64,000 bases of DNA from an uncultured Bacteroidales bacterium (GTDB lineage: Bacteria; Bacteroidota; Bacteroidia; Bacteroidales; WCHB1-69): contig CAJOFJ010000002.1 of NCBI GenBank assembly GCA_905233625.1, positions 62,001 to 126,000 on the forward strand. Direction: 5' to 3'. The notes beneath the pieces were generated by a model, which was not told where the DNA came from, searched no databases, and saw nothing but the letters and a program-made list of their open reading frames with translations. Positions 9,263-18,504 of the stretch are shown piece after piece (within the stretch, counting starts at the first letter, position 1; each line of letters begins with the position of its first letter). The position numbers and the translations under genes were made by a program.

Positions 9263-10147
9263 TTACAAGATTATCCAACTCCCCAACTTTTCATCCCACT
9301 CTTCGGGTGTAAATTCCTCAAAGCCACAACCGGGATATAAAGTAAGTTCTCCAAAATATATTTTACCTTTGATTTCGTAAAAATCAACTCTGACAAACGG
9401 GATATCCTTCGATAAAATTTCAGCCAATTCAATCATTTTGCTGAAATTGACAGGTTTTGCAATTTCTTTGTTACTTGCAGGGTAATGCCGTTCAAACGGC
9501 AACCGCATCCAATCGTTGTCAAAAAAAGTGACTTTTAGCCCTTCAGCTCGTTCGGAACACACAAAACTGCATCGGACTTTTCCGTTAAAGCACATCAATT
9601 TATAGTCACTCAACCCTTCATCAGAATCTCCACCCATGAATTTTTCCGCAATAATTTTTCTCGGAACATTCTTATAGGGCCATTCCCTACCAGCAAGATA
9701 AAAATCCCTCTTTAGTGCTTTATAGAGTTTTTCCTTTGTCTCAACTATATCCAACTTGGACTTATCTGTACAAATTATAACATCTCCAGAATTATGATTG
9801 CATTTCAGCACAAATTGTTCGGGCAGTTTGTCAAAATCAATCTCGTCTGCTGAATCCCAAACACCTATGGTTGGAATAATATACTCTTCTCCAATTTTAT
9901 CCGCCACATACTTCTTCACCAGGTATTTGTCAACCATAACCGTATATTCAGGTTTACGGTCATAAAGTTTGAGCCATTGGAGCTTCTCGTTGAAAGTTTT
10001 GGGGTCCTTTAAATTCAACTTTTTACCCATCCGTGCACGGAATTGTAATTTCAAGTACAATTTGTCCGGCAAAATCGGACCAATGCGGTTCAATACTGCC
10101 GCCAAACATTTTGTCGGATGCGTTAAATAGTATATTATTGATTGCAT
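9263..10147 (-). CDS. TupA-like ATP-grasp protein
   Basis: A 294-residue ATP-grasp protein of the TupA (teichuronopeptide) type. Diagnostic segments are KTFNEKLQWLKLYDRKPEYT and VDKYLVKKYVADKIG near residues 47-85, FVLKCNHNSGDVIIC near 110, and metal/ATP residues in VRVDFYEIKGKIYFGELTL near 249-267. ATP-grasp enzymes form amide or thioester bonds with acyl-phosphate intermediates. TupA is tied to peptide or poly-amino-acid decoration of uronic-acid polymers. Here it shares a locus with a uronate epimerase and CapA, which supports an amino-acid-modified polysaccharide. The attached amino acid is unknown. Confidence 0.75.
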   Translation of the reverse strand: MQSIIYYLTHPTKCLAAVLNRIGPILPDKLYLKLQFRARMGKKLNLKDPKTFNEKLQWLKLYDRKPEYTVMVDKYLVKKYVADKIGEEYIIPTIGVWDSADEIDFDKLPEQFVLKCNHNSGDVIICTDKSKLDIVETKEKLYKALKRDFYLAGREWPYKNVPRKIIAEKFMGGDSDEGLSDYKLMCFNGKVRCSFVCSERAEGLKVTFFDNDWMRLPFERHYPASNKEIAKPVNFSKMIELAEILSKDIPFVRVDFYEIKGKIYFGELTLYPGCGFEEFTPEEWDEKLGSWIIL

Positions 10148-10234
10148 ATAGTTATAACAAAATAATAATATCGAAAATTTTGCAGATCAAATGATGTCTT
10201 ATTTGTATTTAATCATAGATCATTTACTGTTCAG

Positions 10235-10732
10235 TTACATTGGATTTAATTCATGGTAGGGATCAAAAAATAAGACATGAATCATTCCGTTGTATCCTAT
10301 CATAAAATAAATGCGAGGATTTCTGATGTTTTTTGTCCTATCTGCGTTAGTCACTTTTGAGTCCGGGTCAAGTGCAAAATGAAATATCAACGGATTTGCC
10401 ATTGCTATTTTGGGGTCAATCCTATCAAAAACATTCTTGATGTTTCCACTAATATTAGTGCGGTTAAAATGTAAGCGGTAATCGCCATAATTAATTATGT
10501 CATTTATTGACGAACCCGCAAACTCGCTCATACGTTGAAAATACAAATTTGCTTCGTTGCCCTCAAACGGTTGATTAAAGTTATATTCCGTCTTATCTAT
10601 GTCGATTTGATTATATTGTACAGTAATCGGATAATTTTGTGATTCTTGTAAGTCACGAAAATCCAACTTGTCCGTCAGATAAGCAATTTTCACATCCTTA
10701 TCCTCAATATCTAAGTATGTAAGGTCTATCAT
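10235..10732 (-). CDS. Unknown protein, candidate toxin of a Panacea pair
   Basis: A 165-residue soluble protein I do not recognise by family. The C-terminal half contains RNPRIYFMIGYNGMIHVLFF followed by DPYHELNP, which looks like the end of a small alpha/beta domain. No signal peptide or membrane segment is visible. It starts 2 bases after the Panacea-domain gene. Panacea antitoxins are usually encoded next to a toxin and neutralise varied toxin types, so this is the natural toxin candidate. It could equally be an accessory protein. It is AT-rich relative to the capsule genes around it. Confidence 0.5.
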   Translation of the reverse strand: MIDLTYLDIEDKDVKIAYLTDKLDFRDLQESQNYPITVQYNQIDIDKTEYNFNQPFEGNEANLYFQRMSEFAGSSINDIINYGDYRLHFNRTNISGNIKNVFDRIDPKIAMANPLIFHFALDPDSKVTNADRTKNIRNPRIYFMIGYNGMIHVLFFDPYHELNPM

Positions 10733-10734
10733 TA

Positions 10735-11268
10735 TCAGTTCTTTGCCCTGTTATGGTCGTATCGTTCCTTATAATAATTATACATCGTGTCAATTGACAT
10801 TTCTTTGTCGGAATATTCGTAAGGAGACATGCCTTTGCGTTGCTCGCTCCACGGCTTTTCACTGTGGGTTAGGAATATCAGTTGGTTTTGTGTTTTTGAG
10901 CCATATAGCATGATGACACGTTCCGTAAGTTCGATTTCCTCTGCGGTCAGCCCCATTTTTGTAACTAAACTATTAATTATAACTGTTGTATTAGAACCTT
11001 CTGGCACGAAGTCTTTGATTTTCAGATGGTCACACATGCCTGGTACTTTGTCTTTGTATTCGTGGTATATCACGGGATATACAGGCCCGTTAATCCAAGC
11101 ATGAGGCACTTCGTCAAAAAGGGTGTTTTCCTTTCCGAAATATACCATGTGCCATGATTGTTGATAATACAAAAGCTTCTGTAACTTCAAAGGACTGACA
11201 GACAATCCTTTCGTCAACATTGACAACCCTAAATAAACTGTGTAATCCTTTATATCAACCTTTTTCAT
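10735..11268 (-). CDS. Panacea/SocA-like (DUF4065) antitoxin
   Basis: A 177-residue protein with the Panacea domain signature: SPLKLQKLLYYQQSWHMVYF near residues 25-44, followed by DEVPHAWINGPVYPVIYHEY near 52-71. In known PanA systems this domain is an antitoxin that directly inhibits diverse toxins. The gene has its own perfect -7 box (11289-11296) and is 2 bases ahead of the 165-residue partner, the usual layout of a toxin-antitoxin operon. It interrupts a run of capsule genes. Confidence 0.75.
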   Translation of the reverse strand: MKKVDIKDYTVYLGLSMLTKGLSVSPLKLQKLLYYQQSWHMVYFGKENTLFDEVPHAWINGPVYPVIYHEYKDKVPGMCDHLKIKDFVPEGSNTTVIINSLVTKMGLTAEEIELTERVIMLYGSKTQNQLIFLTHSEKPWSEQRKGMSPYEYSDKEMSIDTMYNYYKERYDHNRAKN

Positions 11269-11288
11269 TGCTTCAAGATTTTACGATG

Positions 11289-11296
11289 CAAATATA
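11289..11296 (-). promoter_or_regulatory. -7 promoter element of the Panacea pair
   Basis: The minus strand reads TATATTTG, matching TAnnTTTG, about 20 bases upstream of the Panacea gene. This lets the pair be transcribed independently of the capsule genes. Confidence 0.55.
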
Positions 11297-11349
11297 AGCA
11301 AATTTTTCTAAAAAAATTATTTTTTTTGAAATTTATTTTTTTAGCTTAT

Positions 11350-12357
11350 TTATTCAGTGTAATTTCTATACCATTCGACAAATTTTGCTATGCCATCTTT
11401 AAGTGGAGTCTTGGGTTTGTATCCGAAATCTTTTTCGAGTTTTGAGGTATCGGCGTATGTCTGATAAACGTCGCCCTGCTGCATGGGCAAATAATTCAGT
11501 TCAGCTTTCTTGCCGATTGCATTTTCCAATGTATGGATAAAATCCATTAGTTGCAGGGGCTGCCCACAGCCGATATTATAAATTTTTGCCTGAGCCTTTT
11601 CATTGTTTTCTTTTTCAATGACCCTTATCACACCTTCAATAATATCATCAATATATGTGAAATCACGGCTAAGATCCCCGTTGTTGAATACCTTAATTGG
11701 CTCTCCTTTGACAATGGCATTTGTAAAAAGTATAGGGGCCATATCTGGTCTTCCCCATGGTCCATATACTGTAAAAAACCTTAATCCTGTTGTGTTGAAA
11801 TTGTATAAATTTGTATAAGTATAAGCCATAAGTTCGTCAGCTTTTTTTGTGGCAGCGTATAGACTGACGGGATTATCAACCCTATCATCTTCAGAGAATG
11901 GCACCTTTACGTTTTTACCATAAACACTCGAGGATGAGGCATAAACAAGATGCTTGATGTTATAATTTCTGCAACATTCAAGAATGTTTAAGAATCCCAC
12001 AATATTGCTTTGAATGTATGAATATGGATTATGAATGGAATATCTTACACCTGCCTGTGCCGCAAGGTTAAGCACGACATCAAAATGCTCTTTTTTAAAA
12101 ATTGCCTCTAAATTTTCGCGATCTTCAAGATTGAGCTTGATAAAGCGATAGTTCTTATACAAGGTACTGTCAATTGCTTGGTTATAAACAATTGGATCCA
12201 CATCAATTCCAGTTTGTCTCAGGCGTGCAATTTTTAAATCAGTTGAGTAATAATCATTTATGTTATCAATACCGATAATGGAATGACCTTTTTCAAGCAG
12301 TTTTTCTACCGCGTAAAATCCGATAAATCCTGCCGCTCCAGTAATTAGTATTTTCAT
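11350..12357 (-). CDS. NAD-dependent UDP-glucuronate 4-epimerase-like enzyme
   Basis: A 335-residue short-chain dehydrogenase/reductase of the extended type. The Rossmann motif GAAGFIGFYAVEKLL is at residues 7-21, catalytic YAATK lies near 150, and the segment FNNGDLSRDFTYIDDI is typical of UDP-glucuronate 4-epimerases (CapI/Cap1J group). The insert NINDYYSTDLKIARLRQTGI after the second strand is also a mark of that group. It would supply UDP-galacturonate for the capsule. It is separated from capA by 2 bases, so they are co-transcribed. Other nucleotide-sugar 4-epimerases are the alternative. Confidence 0.82.
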   Translation of the reverse strand: MKILITGAAGFIGFYAVEKLLEKGHSIIGIDNINDYYSTDLKIARLRQTGIDVDPIVYNQAIDSTLYKNYRFIKLNLEDRENLEAIFKKEHFDVVLNLAAQAGVRYSIHNPYSYIQSNIVGFLNILECCRNYNIKHLVYASSSSVYGKNVKVPFSEDDRVDNPVSLYAATKKADELMAYTYTNLYNFNTTGLRFFTVYGPWGRPDMAPILFTNAIVKGEPIKVFNNGDLSRDFTYIDDIIEGVIRVIEKENNEKAQAKIYNIGCGQPLQLMDFIHTLENAIGKKAELNYLPMQQGDVYQTYADTSKLEKDFGYKPKTPLKDGIAKFVEWYRNYTE

Positions 12358-12359
12358 AA

Positions 12360-13481
12360 TTATTTGTTGTTCAAGAAATAAATCAATTTGTCTCGATGCG
12401 ATTCACAACAGATGAAATTTTCTGCTCTGAGTTTTGCCTTCATTGAAATAAATGATGGAAGAAGATTTCTTTTACGAGCCGCATTAAAGAAACGGTTTTG
12501 TATGGGTTCCAATAAGGAATGACCCATTGCGACACTGGTTTGTTCATAGTAATCTTCCATTGCTTTTCTCAGAGCTTTTTCATCTGCTATAATGGTATTC
12601 AATTCTTCAAGTTTCTCATCAAGCGCATTTTGAGGCAACAATGTTACTTCCGCCTTTTCACCACATTGTTTATAAGGAACGATTTCTGATTGGATAGTGG
12701 TATCCGTAAGCAAAAGTGTTACCATATAACCGTAATTCCAAGTCTCGTCTGCAATAATCGGGTCTTGGTCAAAGCACAAATTCCCCAAGCCATAAAAAAT
12801 AGGTTTCCCGTGATAGTATTCATAACCCGAAAAGCAATGCTGATGATGGTTTATAATGGCATCCGCACCGGCATCAATGAAAAAACGGTAGGTCTCTTGC
12901 ATTCTGATGGATGGAAGTTGGTAAAATTCATGCCCACCATGAACAATCATCAAAACAAAATCCGCATGTTGCTTTGCCTTTTGTATATCATAAAACTGTT
13001 TGATGGGATTTAACGGATTGCTACCACCTTTTTTTTCGGTGGCAATAGAGAACTCGTGTTCGCAGCAATTAATAATTGCTAAAGTTTTTCCATTGATGTC
13101 TTTATATAAAATTTCAGAAGCCTCATCGATATTAACTCCCCCGCCACAACAATCAATTCCCAATTTATGCAAACTTTCCAATGTGTCTTTTACACCGTTT
13201 TCTCCATAATCATAAAAATGATTATTGGCTAAAGCGACGCAGTTAAAACCAGCATATCCAACAGCTTCCAATCCGGAGACATTAGTTTTTAAATTAGGTC
13301 CCTGTTTTGCTATTGGTTCAGCTTCTTGAATTACGACAGGACATTCAAAATTAACAATTGAATAATCCGCTGTTTGGGTAATCTGTTTTACCTGTGACAA
13401 GACCTCCGACACTTTCCCTTCATCAATTAAGTTTTGTACTCTATATCGCGGGCAAAAATCTCCAGAAATAAGAATTTTCAT
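12360..13481 (-). CDS. CapA-family metallophosphatase-like protein
   Basis: A 373-residue protein of the CapA/PgsA group. Metal-site motifs run in order: SGDFCPR near residue 6, NFECPVV near 45, ANNHFYDYGENG near 85, VHGGHEF near 180, and NHHQHCFSGYEYYHGKPIFY near 212. CapA is needed for poly-gamma-glutamate capsule in Bacillus. In other bacteria homologues occur in polysaccharide loci with unknown reactions. No signal peptide is evident, so it may act in the cytoplasm here. It lies between GT2 and the uronate epimerase with 2-3 base gaps. Confidence 0.78.
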   Translation of the reverse strand: MKILISGDFCPRYRVQNLIDEGKVSEVLSQVKQITQTADYSIVNFECPVVIQEAEPIAKQGPNLKTNVSGLEAVGYAGFNCVALANNHFYDYGENGVKDTLESLHKLGIDCCGGGVNIDEASEILYKDINGKTLAIINCCEHEFSIATEKKGGSNPLNPIKQFYDIQKAKQHADFVLMIVHGGHEFYQLPSIRMQETYRFFIDAGADAIINHHQHCFSGYEYYHGKPIFYGLGNLCFDQDPIIADETWNYGYMVTLLLTDTTIQSEIVPYKQCGEKAEVTLLPQNALDEKLEELNTIIADEKALRKAMEDYYEQTSVAMGHSLLEPIQNRFFNAARKRNLLPSFISMKAKLRAENFICCESHRDKLIYFLNNK

Positions 13482-13484
13482 AAT

Positions 13485-14453
13485 TTATGCTGGTTTTAAT
13501 AATGTATACAGTTTTTGATTGCATTTCCAATATCGCATATACCATACAAATGGGTCGAATAATTCATATAGAAATTTCCATAATATACATTTTAAATTTT
13601 TTCTGGTATTACCTGAATCTATTATTTTATTTTGCATGAACAGAGAAAAATCTAATAGCTTTTTCCAAATATGATTAAGTTCTTCATGTTTATATTGATA
13701 CTTCCATTCTTTTACAATTTTAATCATTAAATTTGAAAAAATAGAATCTGATTCTCTTAAATGAGCGACCGAATCATTAGTTACTCTTTTATATACTGTG
13801 TATTTATCCAAAAGATAAAATTTATAACCCGCTTTTGACAGTTTAATAAATAATGGATAATCCTCTTGAATGTTAAACCGTTCATCGAATCCTCCAACTT
13901 TCTCAACAGCAATTTTTTTGAAGAAGAATGTTGGACCAGATCCTATAAACATTTTTGTTAGTACGTTGTATTGTTTTTTTGCTGTTGTTTTTTCTGAAAA
14001 CAAAATGTTTCCATATTCGGTTTTCTCATATGAAAACTTTTTATCGCTCAAATTTCCGGAAAAATGTATAGCCTCTGAGAAACAAATGTTAATATTTGAG
14101 TCTTTTGACACAAAATCTACATAATCCTGTATTGCAGATGGTAAAAATAAATCATCTCCCGCTATTAATTTTATCCATGTGCCTTTTGCCTCTCTTAAAA
14201 TCCTGTTACAATTACCAGAAGTTCCCGTATTCTGTTGCACTGTAAGCAATTTCAAATTCACAAAACAATCTTTATTCTCCTCTATCCACTTTTTACAAAT
14301 TTCAACAGTAGTGTCAGAAGAGGCATCGTCAGAAACAATTACTTCAATATTCTTATACGTTTGCACTTTTATGCTCTCCAAAGTTTCTATTACATACTTT
14401 GCAGAGTTATATGTCACAACTCCAACTGAAACAAGAGGATTATTATTTCCCAT
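13485..14453 (-). CDS. GT2-family glycosyltransferase
   Basis: A 322-residue GT-A fold enzyme. The nucleotide-binding start VSVGVVTYNSAKYVIETLES is near residues 8-27, VIVSDDASSDTT near 38-49, and the DxD-like LIAGDDLFLPSA near 95. The C-terminal third is rich in aromatic and basic residues, suggesting membrane association. It overlaps the flippase gene by 11 bases, so the two are translationally coupled. Confidence 0.82.
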   Translation of the reverse strand: MGNNNPLVSVGVVTYNSAKYVIETLESIKVQTYKNIEVIVSDDASSDTTVEICKKWIEENKDCFVNLKLLTVQQNTGTSGNCNRILREAKGTWIKLIAGDDLFLPSAIQDYVDFVSKDSNINICFSEAIHFSGNLSDKKFSYEKTEYGNILFSEKTTAKKQYNVLTKMFIGSGPTFFFKKIAVEKVGGFDERFNIQEDYPLFIKLSKAGYKFYLLDKYTVYKRVTNDSVAHLRESDSIFSNLMIKIVKEWKYQYKHEELNHIWKKLLDFSLFMQNKIIDSGNTRKNLKCILWKFLYELFDPFVWYMRYWKCNQKLYTLLKPA

Positions 14454-15936
14454 TATAAAATCTATCTTTTATTTGTTGAAGCACACTCATCCGGGAGTTT
14501 AATTCCTTTAATGAGTATAAGCCACTCAAAAACAAAACAATAGTGGCGGGGATATATTCAATTGGGCTATCAATTAATCTCACCACTAAAAAAGACACTA
14601 CTGTCATTGACAATTGGACAATAAAAATAATTAATACCTGCTTTGAAAAATTAAAATCATACTTTTTTTTGGCAATTAAATAGACTTGCATTGCATACAA
14701 CACATATGATACAATAAAAGAAATCCCCAATCCTGATAATCCCAATAATTTATATCCGATTATGTTTAATCCCAAACAGTATATATTGGCAATCAGCTCA
14801 TTTATCATAAAGAGTTTTGCCTCTGCTTTTGCTAGTATACTATATGATACTGTCCATGACAATGTCTTAAATAGGATTCCCAATGATGCCCATATTACAT
14901 AATCACTTGCCAACAAAAATTTTTGCGAATACAATAAACGGATAATTAATGGCATATAAACGATACACAAAATAATTAATGGAGAAATGATCAACAATGC
15001 GATTTCTCCTTGTTGATTAATTACTATTTTACACCTTTCATTATCTTTACTCACAGCTGCAAGACGAGGATAATAATCCGTACTCATTGCATTCAAGACT
15101 GTCCCAAAATAATAGTTAATAATCATGAAACCAGCTGAAAAAAGGCCCACCTCATCAATTCCACTTTCATTTTGTATGACAACTCTTAAAACATATGCTG
15201 ACACACTTGCTATTATCCCACTAATACTCATTGCCAGCCCCATTTTCAACATTGATTTGCCCTTCTGAAACGTCTGTTTATTTGATACATTAACCTTTTC
15301 TACGTTGACTTTTTTCGAAAAGAACCATGTTAGGCACAACATTGTTAAAGAATTAAGTATCAATGTTGGCACGATGCCTTTGATTCCTAACAAATAATAT
15401 AACGGAACTGAAACAATCAGTCCAATTGTTGAACCTATTGCCGTAGATTTTGCGAGGAATTTTAACTTCCTCATTCCCTGCAAAACAACTCTTTGTCCAG
15501 CACTTAATTGGTCAAAAAGAAGAATTACAGACAAAAAAATAAAAGGTACCACATAGTCATAATTTCCAAAAGTTGTCTTACTTAATATTGGCGACAATAC
15601 CGCAGTTGCGACAAGCCCCACAAGTCCAGTTATCCATACCAGCTTTTTGACTACAGCAACAGTAAGACCTATTTGCTGTGTGTCTCCAGTGCCATTAGCC
15701 TCAGCGACATCTCTAACAGCACTTTGTGACAGTCCCAACGACGTAAGACCTTGTATCAGTTGTATTGTAGGCTGATACAATCCCTGTATGCCCATACCTA
15801 CAGGCCCTAATAAAATCGCAACAAATTTGGATCTTATTACTCCAATAAGTATTTGGTATGCCTGCACACCGCCAAAAAGCGATGTGGCCTTAAAAATACT
15901 CCGGTATGAAGATGTTTGGTTTTCCTGCTCGGACAT
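14443..15936 (-). CDS. wzx: Wzx-type polysaccharide flippase
   Basis: A 497-residue integral membrane protein with about 12-14 hydrophobic helices, of the MOP/MATE-like polysaccharide export group. The N-terminal helix region RSIFKATSLFGGVQAYQILI and GPVGMGIQGLYQPTIQLIQG resemble the WzxE/O-antigen translocase subgroup. It would flip the lipid-linked repeat unit across the inner membrane. Its presence indicates a Wzx/Wzy-type pathway, yet no clear Wzy polymerase is in this locus. Confidence 0.82.
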   Translation of the reverse strand: MSEQENQTSSYRSIFKATSLFGGVQAYQILIGVIRSKFVAILLGPVGMGIQGLYQPTIQLIQGLTSLGLSQSAVRDVAEANGTGDTQQIGLTVAVVKKLVWITGLVGLVATAVLSPILSKTTFGNYDYVVPFIFLSVILLFDQLSAGQRVVLQGMRKLKFLAKSTAIGSTIGLIVSVPLYYLLGIKGIVPTLILNSLTMLCLTWFFSKKVNVEKVNVSNKQTFQKGKSMLKMGLAMSISGIIASVSAYVLRVVIQNESGIDEVGLFSAGFMIINYYFGTVLNAMSTDYYPRLAAVSKDNERCKIVINQQGEIALLIISPLIILCIVYMPLIIRLLYSQKFLLASDYVIWASLGILFKTLSWTVSYSILAKAEAKLFMINELIANIYCLGLNIIGYKLLGLSGLGISFIVSYVLYAMQVYLIAKKKYDFNFSKQVLIIFIVQLSMTVVSFLVVRLIDSPIEYIPATIVLFLSGLYSLKELNSRMSVLQQIKDRFYNGK

Positions 15937-15949
15937 AAAAAAGATTCCC

Positions 15950-17050
15950 TTAATACCTATTTATCACTTTTGCAACACACTCCGCCTCTTCCCTCGTCAT
16001 CACTGGACTTATCGGCAGGGTGAGTTCTTGATTATGTATTTTCTCCGTAATAGGCAGTGAGATTCTGTTCCACTCTTTGTAACATTCTTGCTTATGTGGC
16101 GGAATTGGATAATGAATCAAGGTCTGAATGCCGTTTTCTTTCAGATATTGTTGAAACGCATCACGTTTTTCACAAAAAACAGGGAAAAGATGATAAACAT
16201 TGTTTTTATCATCCATGCGCTTCGGCAAAACGATTTTCGGATTATTGATTTTTTCGTAATAATATTCTGCGATTTTCTGCCGCTTGCAATTGTCTTCGTC
16301 CAAATATTTGAGCTTTACATCCAGAACAGCAGCCTGAATCTCGTCCAAACGACTGTTGCGACCACAATATTTAAAAACGTATTTTTTTGTTGAACCGTAA
16401 TTCGCCAAAGCACGTACACATTCGGCAAGCTGTGGGTCGCTTGTCGTTACTGCTCCGCCATCTCCCAATGCACCGAGATTTTTGCCAGGATAAAAACTAT
16501 GTCCAGCGGCATCGCCCAACGAACCTGTCCGTCTGTCATCATAACGGCAGCCATGTGCTTGTGCATTGTCCTCTATCAATTTAAGGTCGTACTTCTTACA
16601 AATTGCGTCTATTCTTTCGGTGTAGGCGCATCGTCCATATAAATGAACAATCATTATGGCCTTGGTTTTCGGTGTGATTTTATCCTCAATATGGCTGTCG
16701 TCAATTTCCAACGTATCAAACCGAGGATCTACTAAAACGGGCTTCAGATTGTTTTCGGTGATGGCAAGGATTGTTGCAATATACGTGTTGGCAGGAACAA
16801 TGATTTCATCTCTATCATTAAAAACTCCCAGTTCCTTGTAAGCTCGGACAATCCATATCAGTGCATCCAAACCATTGGCGCAACCGATACAAAATTCGGT
16901 ACCGATATATTTTGCGTAGTTCTCTTCAAAGCGCTTGTTCTCTTCGCCTTGAAGATACCAACCGCTATTCACAACGCGAGCAACAGCGGTATTAATTTCA
17001 TCACCGTGAGAGGCGGTGACGGATTGTAAGGAGAGAAAGGGAATTTGCAT
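15950..17050 (-). CDS. DegT/DnrJ/EryC1 sugar aminotransferase (FdtB/QdtB-like)
   Basis: A 366-residue PLP-dependent sugar aminotransferase. The internal aldimine lysine is K190 in [17 protein letters not shown], and the cofactor aspartate region is [10 protein letters not shown] (residues 158-167). In this gene order, next to FdtA-type 3,4-ketoisomerases and a hexapeptide acyltransferase, it most likely aminates dTDP-3-keto-6-deoxyhexose at C3. The product would be dTDP-3-amino-3,6-dideoxy-galactose (Fuc3N) or the gluco form (Qui3N). Sequence alone does not settle which. Confidence 0.83.
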   Translation of the reverse strand: MQIPFLSLQSVTASHGDEINTAVARVVNSGWYLQGEENKRFEENYAKYIGTEFCIGCANGLDALIWIVRAYKELGVFNDRDEIIVPANTYIATILAITENNLKPVLVDPRFDTLEIDDSHIEDKITPKTKAIMIVHLYGRCAYTERIDAICKKYDLKLIEDNAQAHGCRYDDRRTGSLGDAAGHSFYPGKNLGALGDGGAVTTSDPQLAECVRALANYGSTKKYVFKYCGRNSRLDEIQAAVLDVKLKYLDEDNCKRQKIAEYYYEKINNPKIVLPKRMDDKNNVYHLFPVFCEKRDAFQQYLKENGIQTLIHYPIPPHKQECYKEWNRISLPITEKIHNQELTLPISPVMTREEAECVAKVINRY

Positions 17051-17096
17051 ACTATAGAACTTTAGGCTTGATTATTATACAAATGGATCATTTGTT

Positions 17097-17879
17097 TTAA
17101 TGGCTGAAGTCATCCATCCACTTTTCAAATCCCACTTCTTGCCACGGCATATTTCTGTCATAACGGTACGGCCATGGATAATGGGCATTGCCAGTCTCAC
17201 GATCCTTTATATCTCGCACATCCTTAACCACTTTTGCAGGTACGCCAACAACCAATTGATAATCTGGCACATCTTTCGTAACAGAACTCCCTGCACCTAC
17301 CAAGCAATGCTTACCTATCTTTACTCCGGGCAATAAAACACTCCCCGTGGCAATTTGCGAAAAATCTCCCACAGTGGGTCCAATACACACATCTGAAGGT
17401 GGTGTTGGGTCGTTGGTGAAAATTACGTATGGATAAACAAATACAAAATTCCCCAATGTGGAATGCATACCGATATGCACATTACTATGCAAGCGGCAAT
17501 AATCACCGAACACCGAATAACCTTGTATGTCATCAAGTGTACCAAGGCTGCAATGTGAGCCAAATATAGTGTTTTCCCGCACTGTCACACGGTGGCCTGT
17601 TTGAAAATGGTCGCCCATTGTATTTCCCGCATAAATAATTGTATGACTACGGATAAGTGAATCCGGACCAATGACAGTCTTTGGATTTTCATAGCGTTCG
17701 TCCTCACTATAATAAGCATTCAAGGGTTCTCCTATCACACAATCGTTACAAATAATGGTATTATCTCCTATTTCCACGTTATCGTAGATTATAGTCCTAT
17801 CACCTATGCGGATATTTTTACCTATTCTTGCCAAAGGACTGACACAAATATCCTTGTCAGAAAATTTTTCTAATTTCAT
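17097..17879 (-). CDS. Hexapeptide N-acetyltransferase for 3-aminosugar (FdtC/QdtC-like)
   Basis: A 260-residue left-handed beta-helix acyltransferase with more than ten hexapeptide turns (IGKNIRIGDRTIIYDNVEIG at residues 18-37, down to GSSVTKDVPDYQLVVGVPAK near 205-225). It sits directly downstream of the aminotransferase partners and probably N-acetylates the 3-amino group of the dideoxyhexose using acetyl-CoA. Its length is in the range of QdtC/FdtC-like enzymes. A UDP-sugar acetyltransferase is the alternative. Confidence 0.75.
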   Translation of the reverse strand: MKLEKFSDKDICVSPLARIGKNIRIGDRTIIYDNVEIGDNTIICNDCVIGEPLNAYYSEDERYENPKTVIGPDSLIRSHTIIYAGNTMGDHFQTGHRVTVRENTIFGSHCSLGTLDDIQGYSVFGDYCRLHSNVHIGMHSTLGNFVFVYPYVIFTNDPTPPSDVCIGPTVGDFSQIATGSVLLPGVKIGKHCLVGAGSSVTKDVPDYQLVVGVPAKVVKDVRDIKDRETGNAHYPWPYRYDRNMPWQEVGFEKWMDDFSH

Positions 17880-18081
17880 AAGTCAATAGATTTCAACAAA
17901 TCGTCTTAGTTACGAATATATTCGTTCTCGTCATAATATTTTATTTTACCTTTGTGGTTACAGCCAATTTCGGCAATGATTCTTGGCTCTTTTATATCTA
18001 TTTTTTTAATATTTCAATTTAGATGTGTCATAATAAACAATGTTGCAAAGATATTTTCTTTCCATGGATTTATTAATGAAC

Positions 18082-18504
18082 TTATTTGCTTTGGACAAAT
18101 TTTAGGAACTCATCATAATCTCTAATATAATCCTCTTTCTGATACATTTCACTGGCTAAAACCAGACAAACTGCACCAGAAGAAAAGTCATTTAAGTCAC
18201 GCCAAAGACCGGGTTTCACGTAAAGACCTTTATAAGGATGATTCAAAAAGAATGAACGTTTGCATTTACCGTCATCGAGAGTGACTGTAAAAGAGCCAGA
18301 TGCGGCAATGATAAGTTGCTCTAATTTTTTATGGGCATGAGCGCCACGGCTTTCTCCTCCCGGCACATCGTACAAATAGTACACACGCTTAACGTTAAAG
18401 GGCAAGGTTTCACCGTTTTCTACTACTGTGAGATTTCCTTTGCGGTCACTGTGATGGCGATCAAACTCCACAATTGCACAATCGGACACTTTATATTTCT
18501 CCAT
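18082..18504 (-). CDS. dTDP-4-keto-6-deoxyhexose 3,4-ketoisomerase (FdtA/QdtA type)
   Basis: A 140-residue cupin of the FdtA/QdtA/WxcM-C group, which moves the keto group of dTDP-4-keto-6-deoxyglucose from C4 to C3. The motif YDVPGGESRGAHAHKKLEQ spans residues 45-63 and keeps both histidines (H56, H58) expected in active members. It overlaps the preceding paralogue by 14 bases. It is therefore the likely active ketoisomerase feeding the aminotransferase. FdtA versus QdtA stereochemistry cannot be decided here. Confidence 0.82.
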   Translation of the reverse strand: MEKYKVSDCAIVEFDRHHSDRKGNLTVVENGETLPFNVKRVYYLYDVPGGESRGAHAHKKLEQLIIAASGSFTVTLDDGKCKRSFFLNHPYKGLYVKPGLWRDLNDFSSGAVCLVLASEMYQKEDYIRDYDEFLKFVQSK

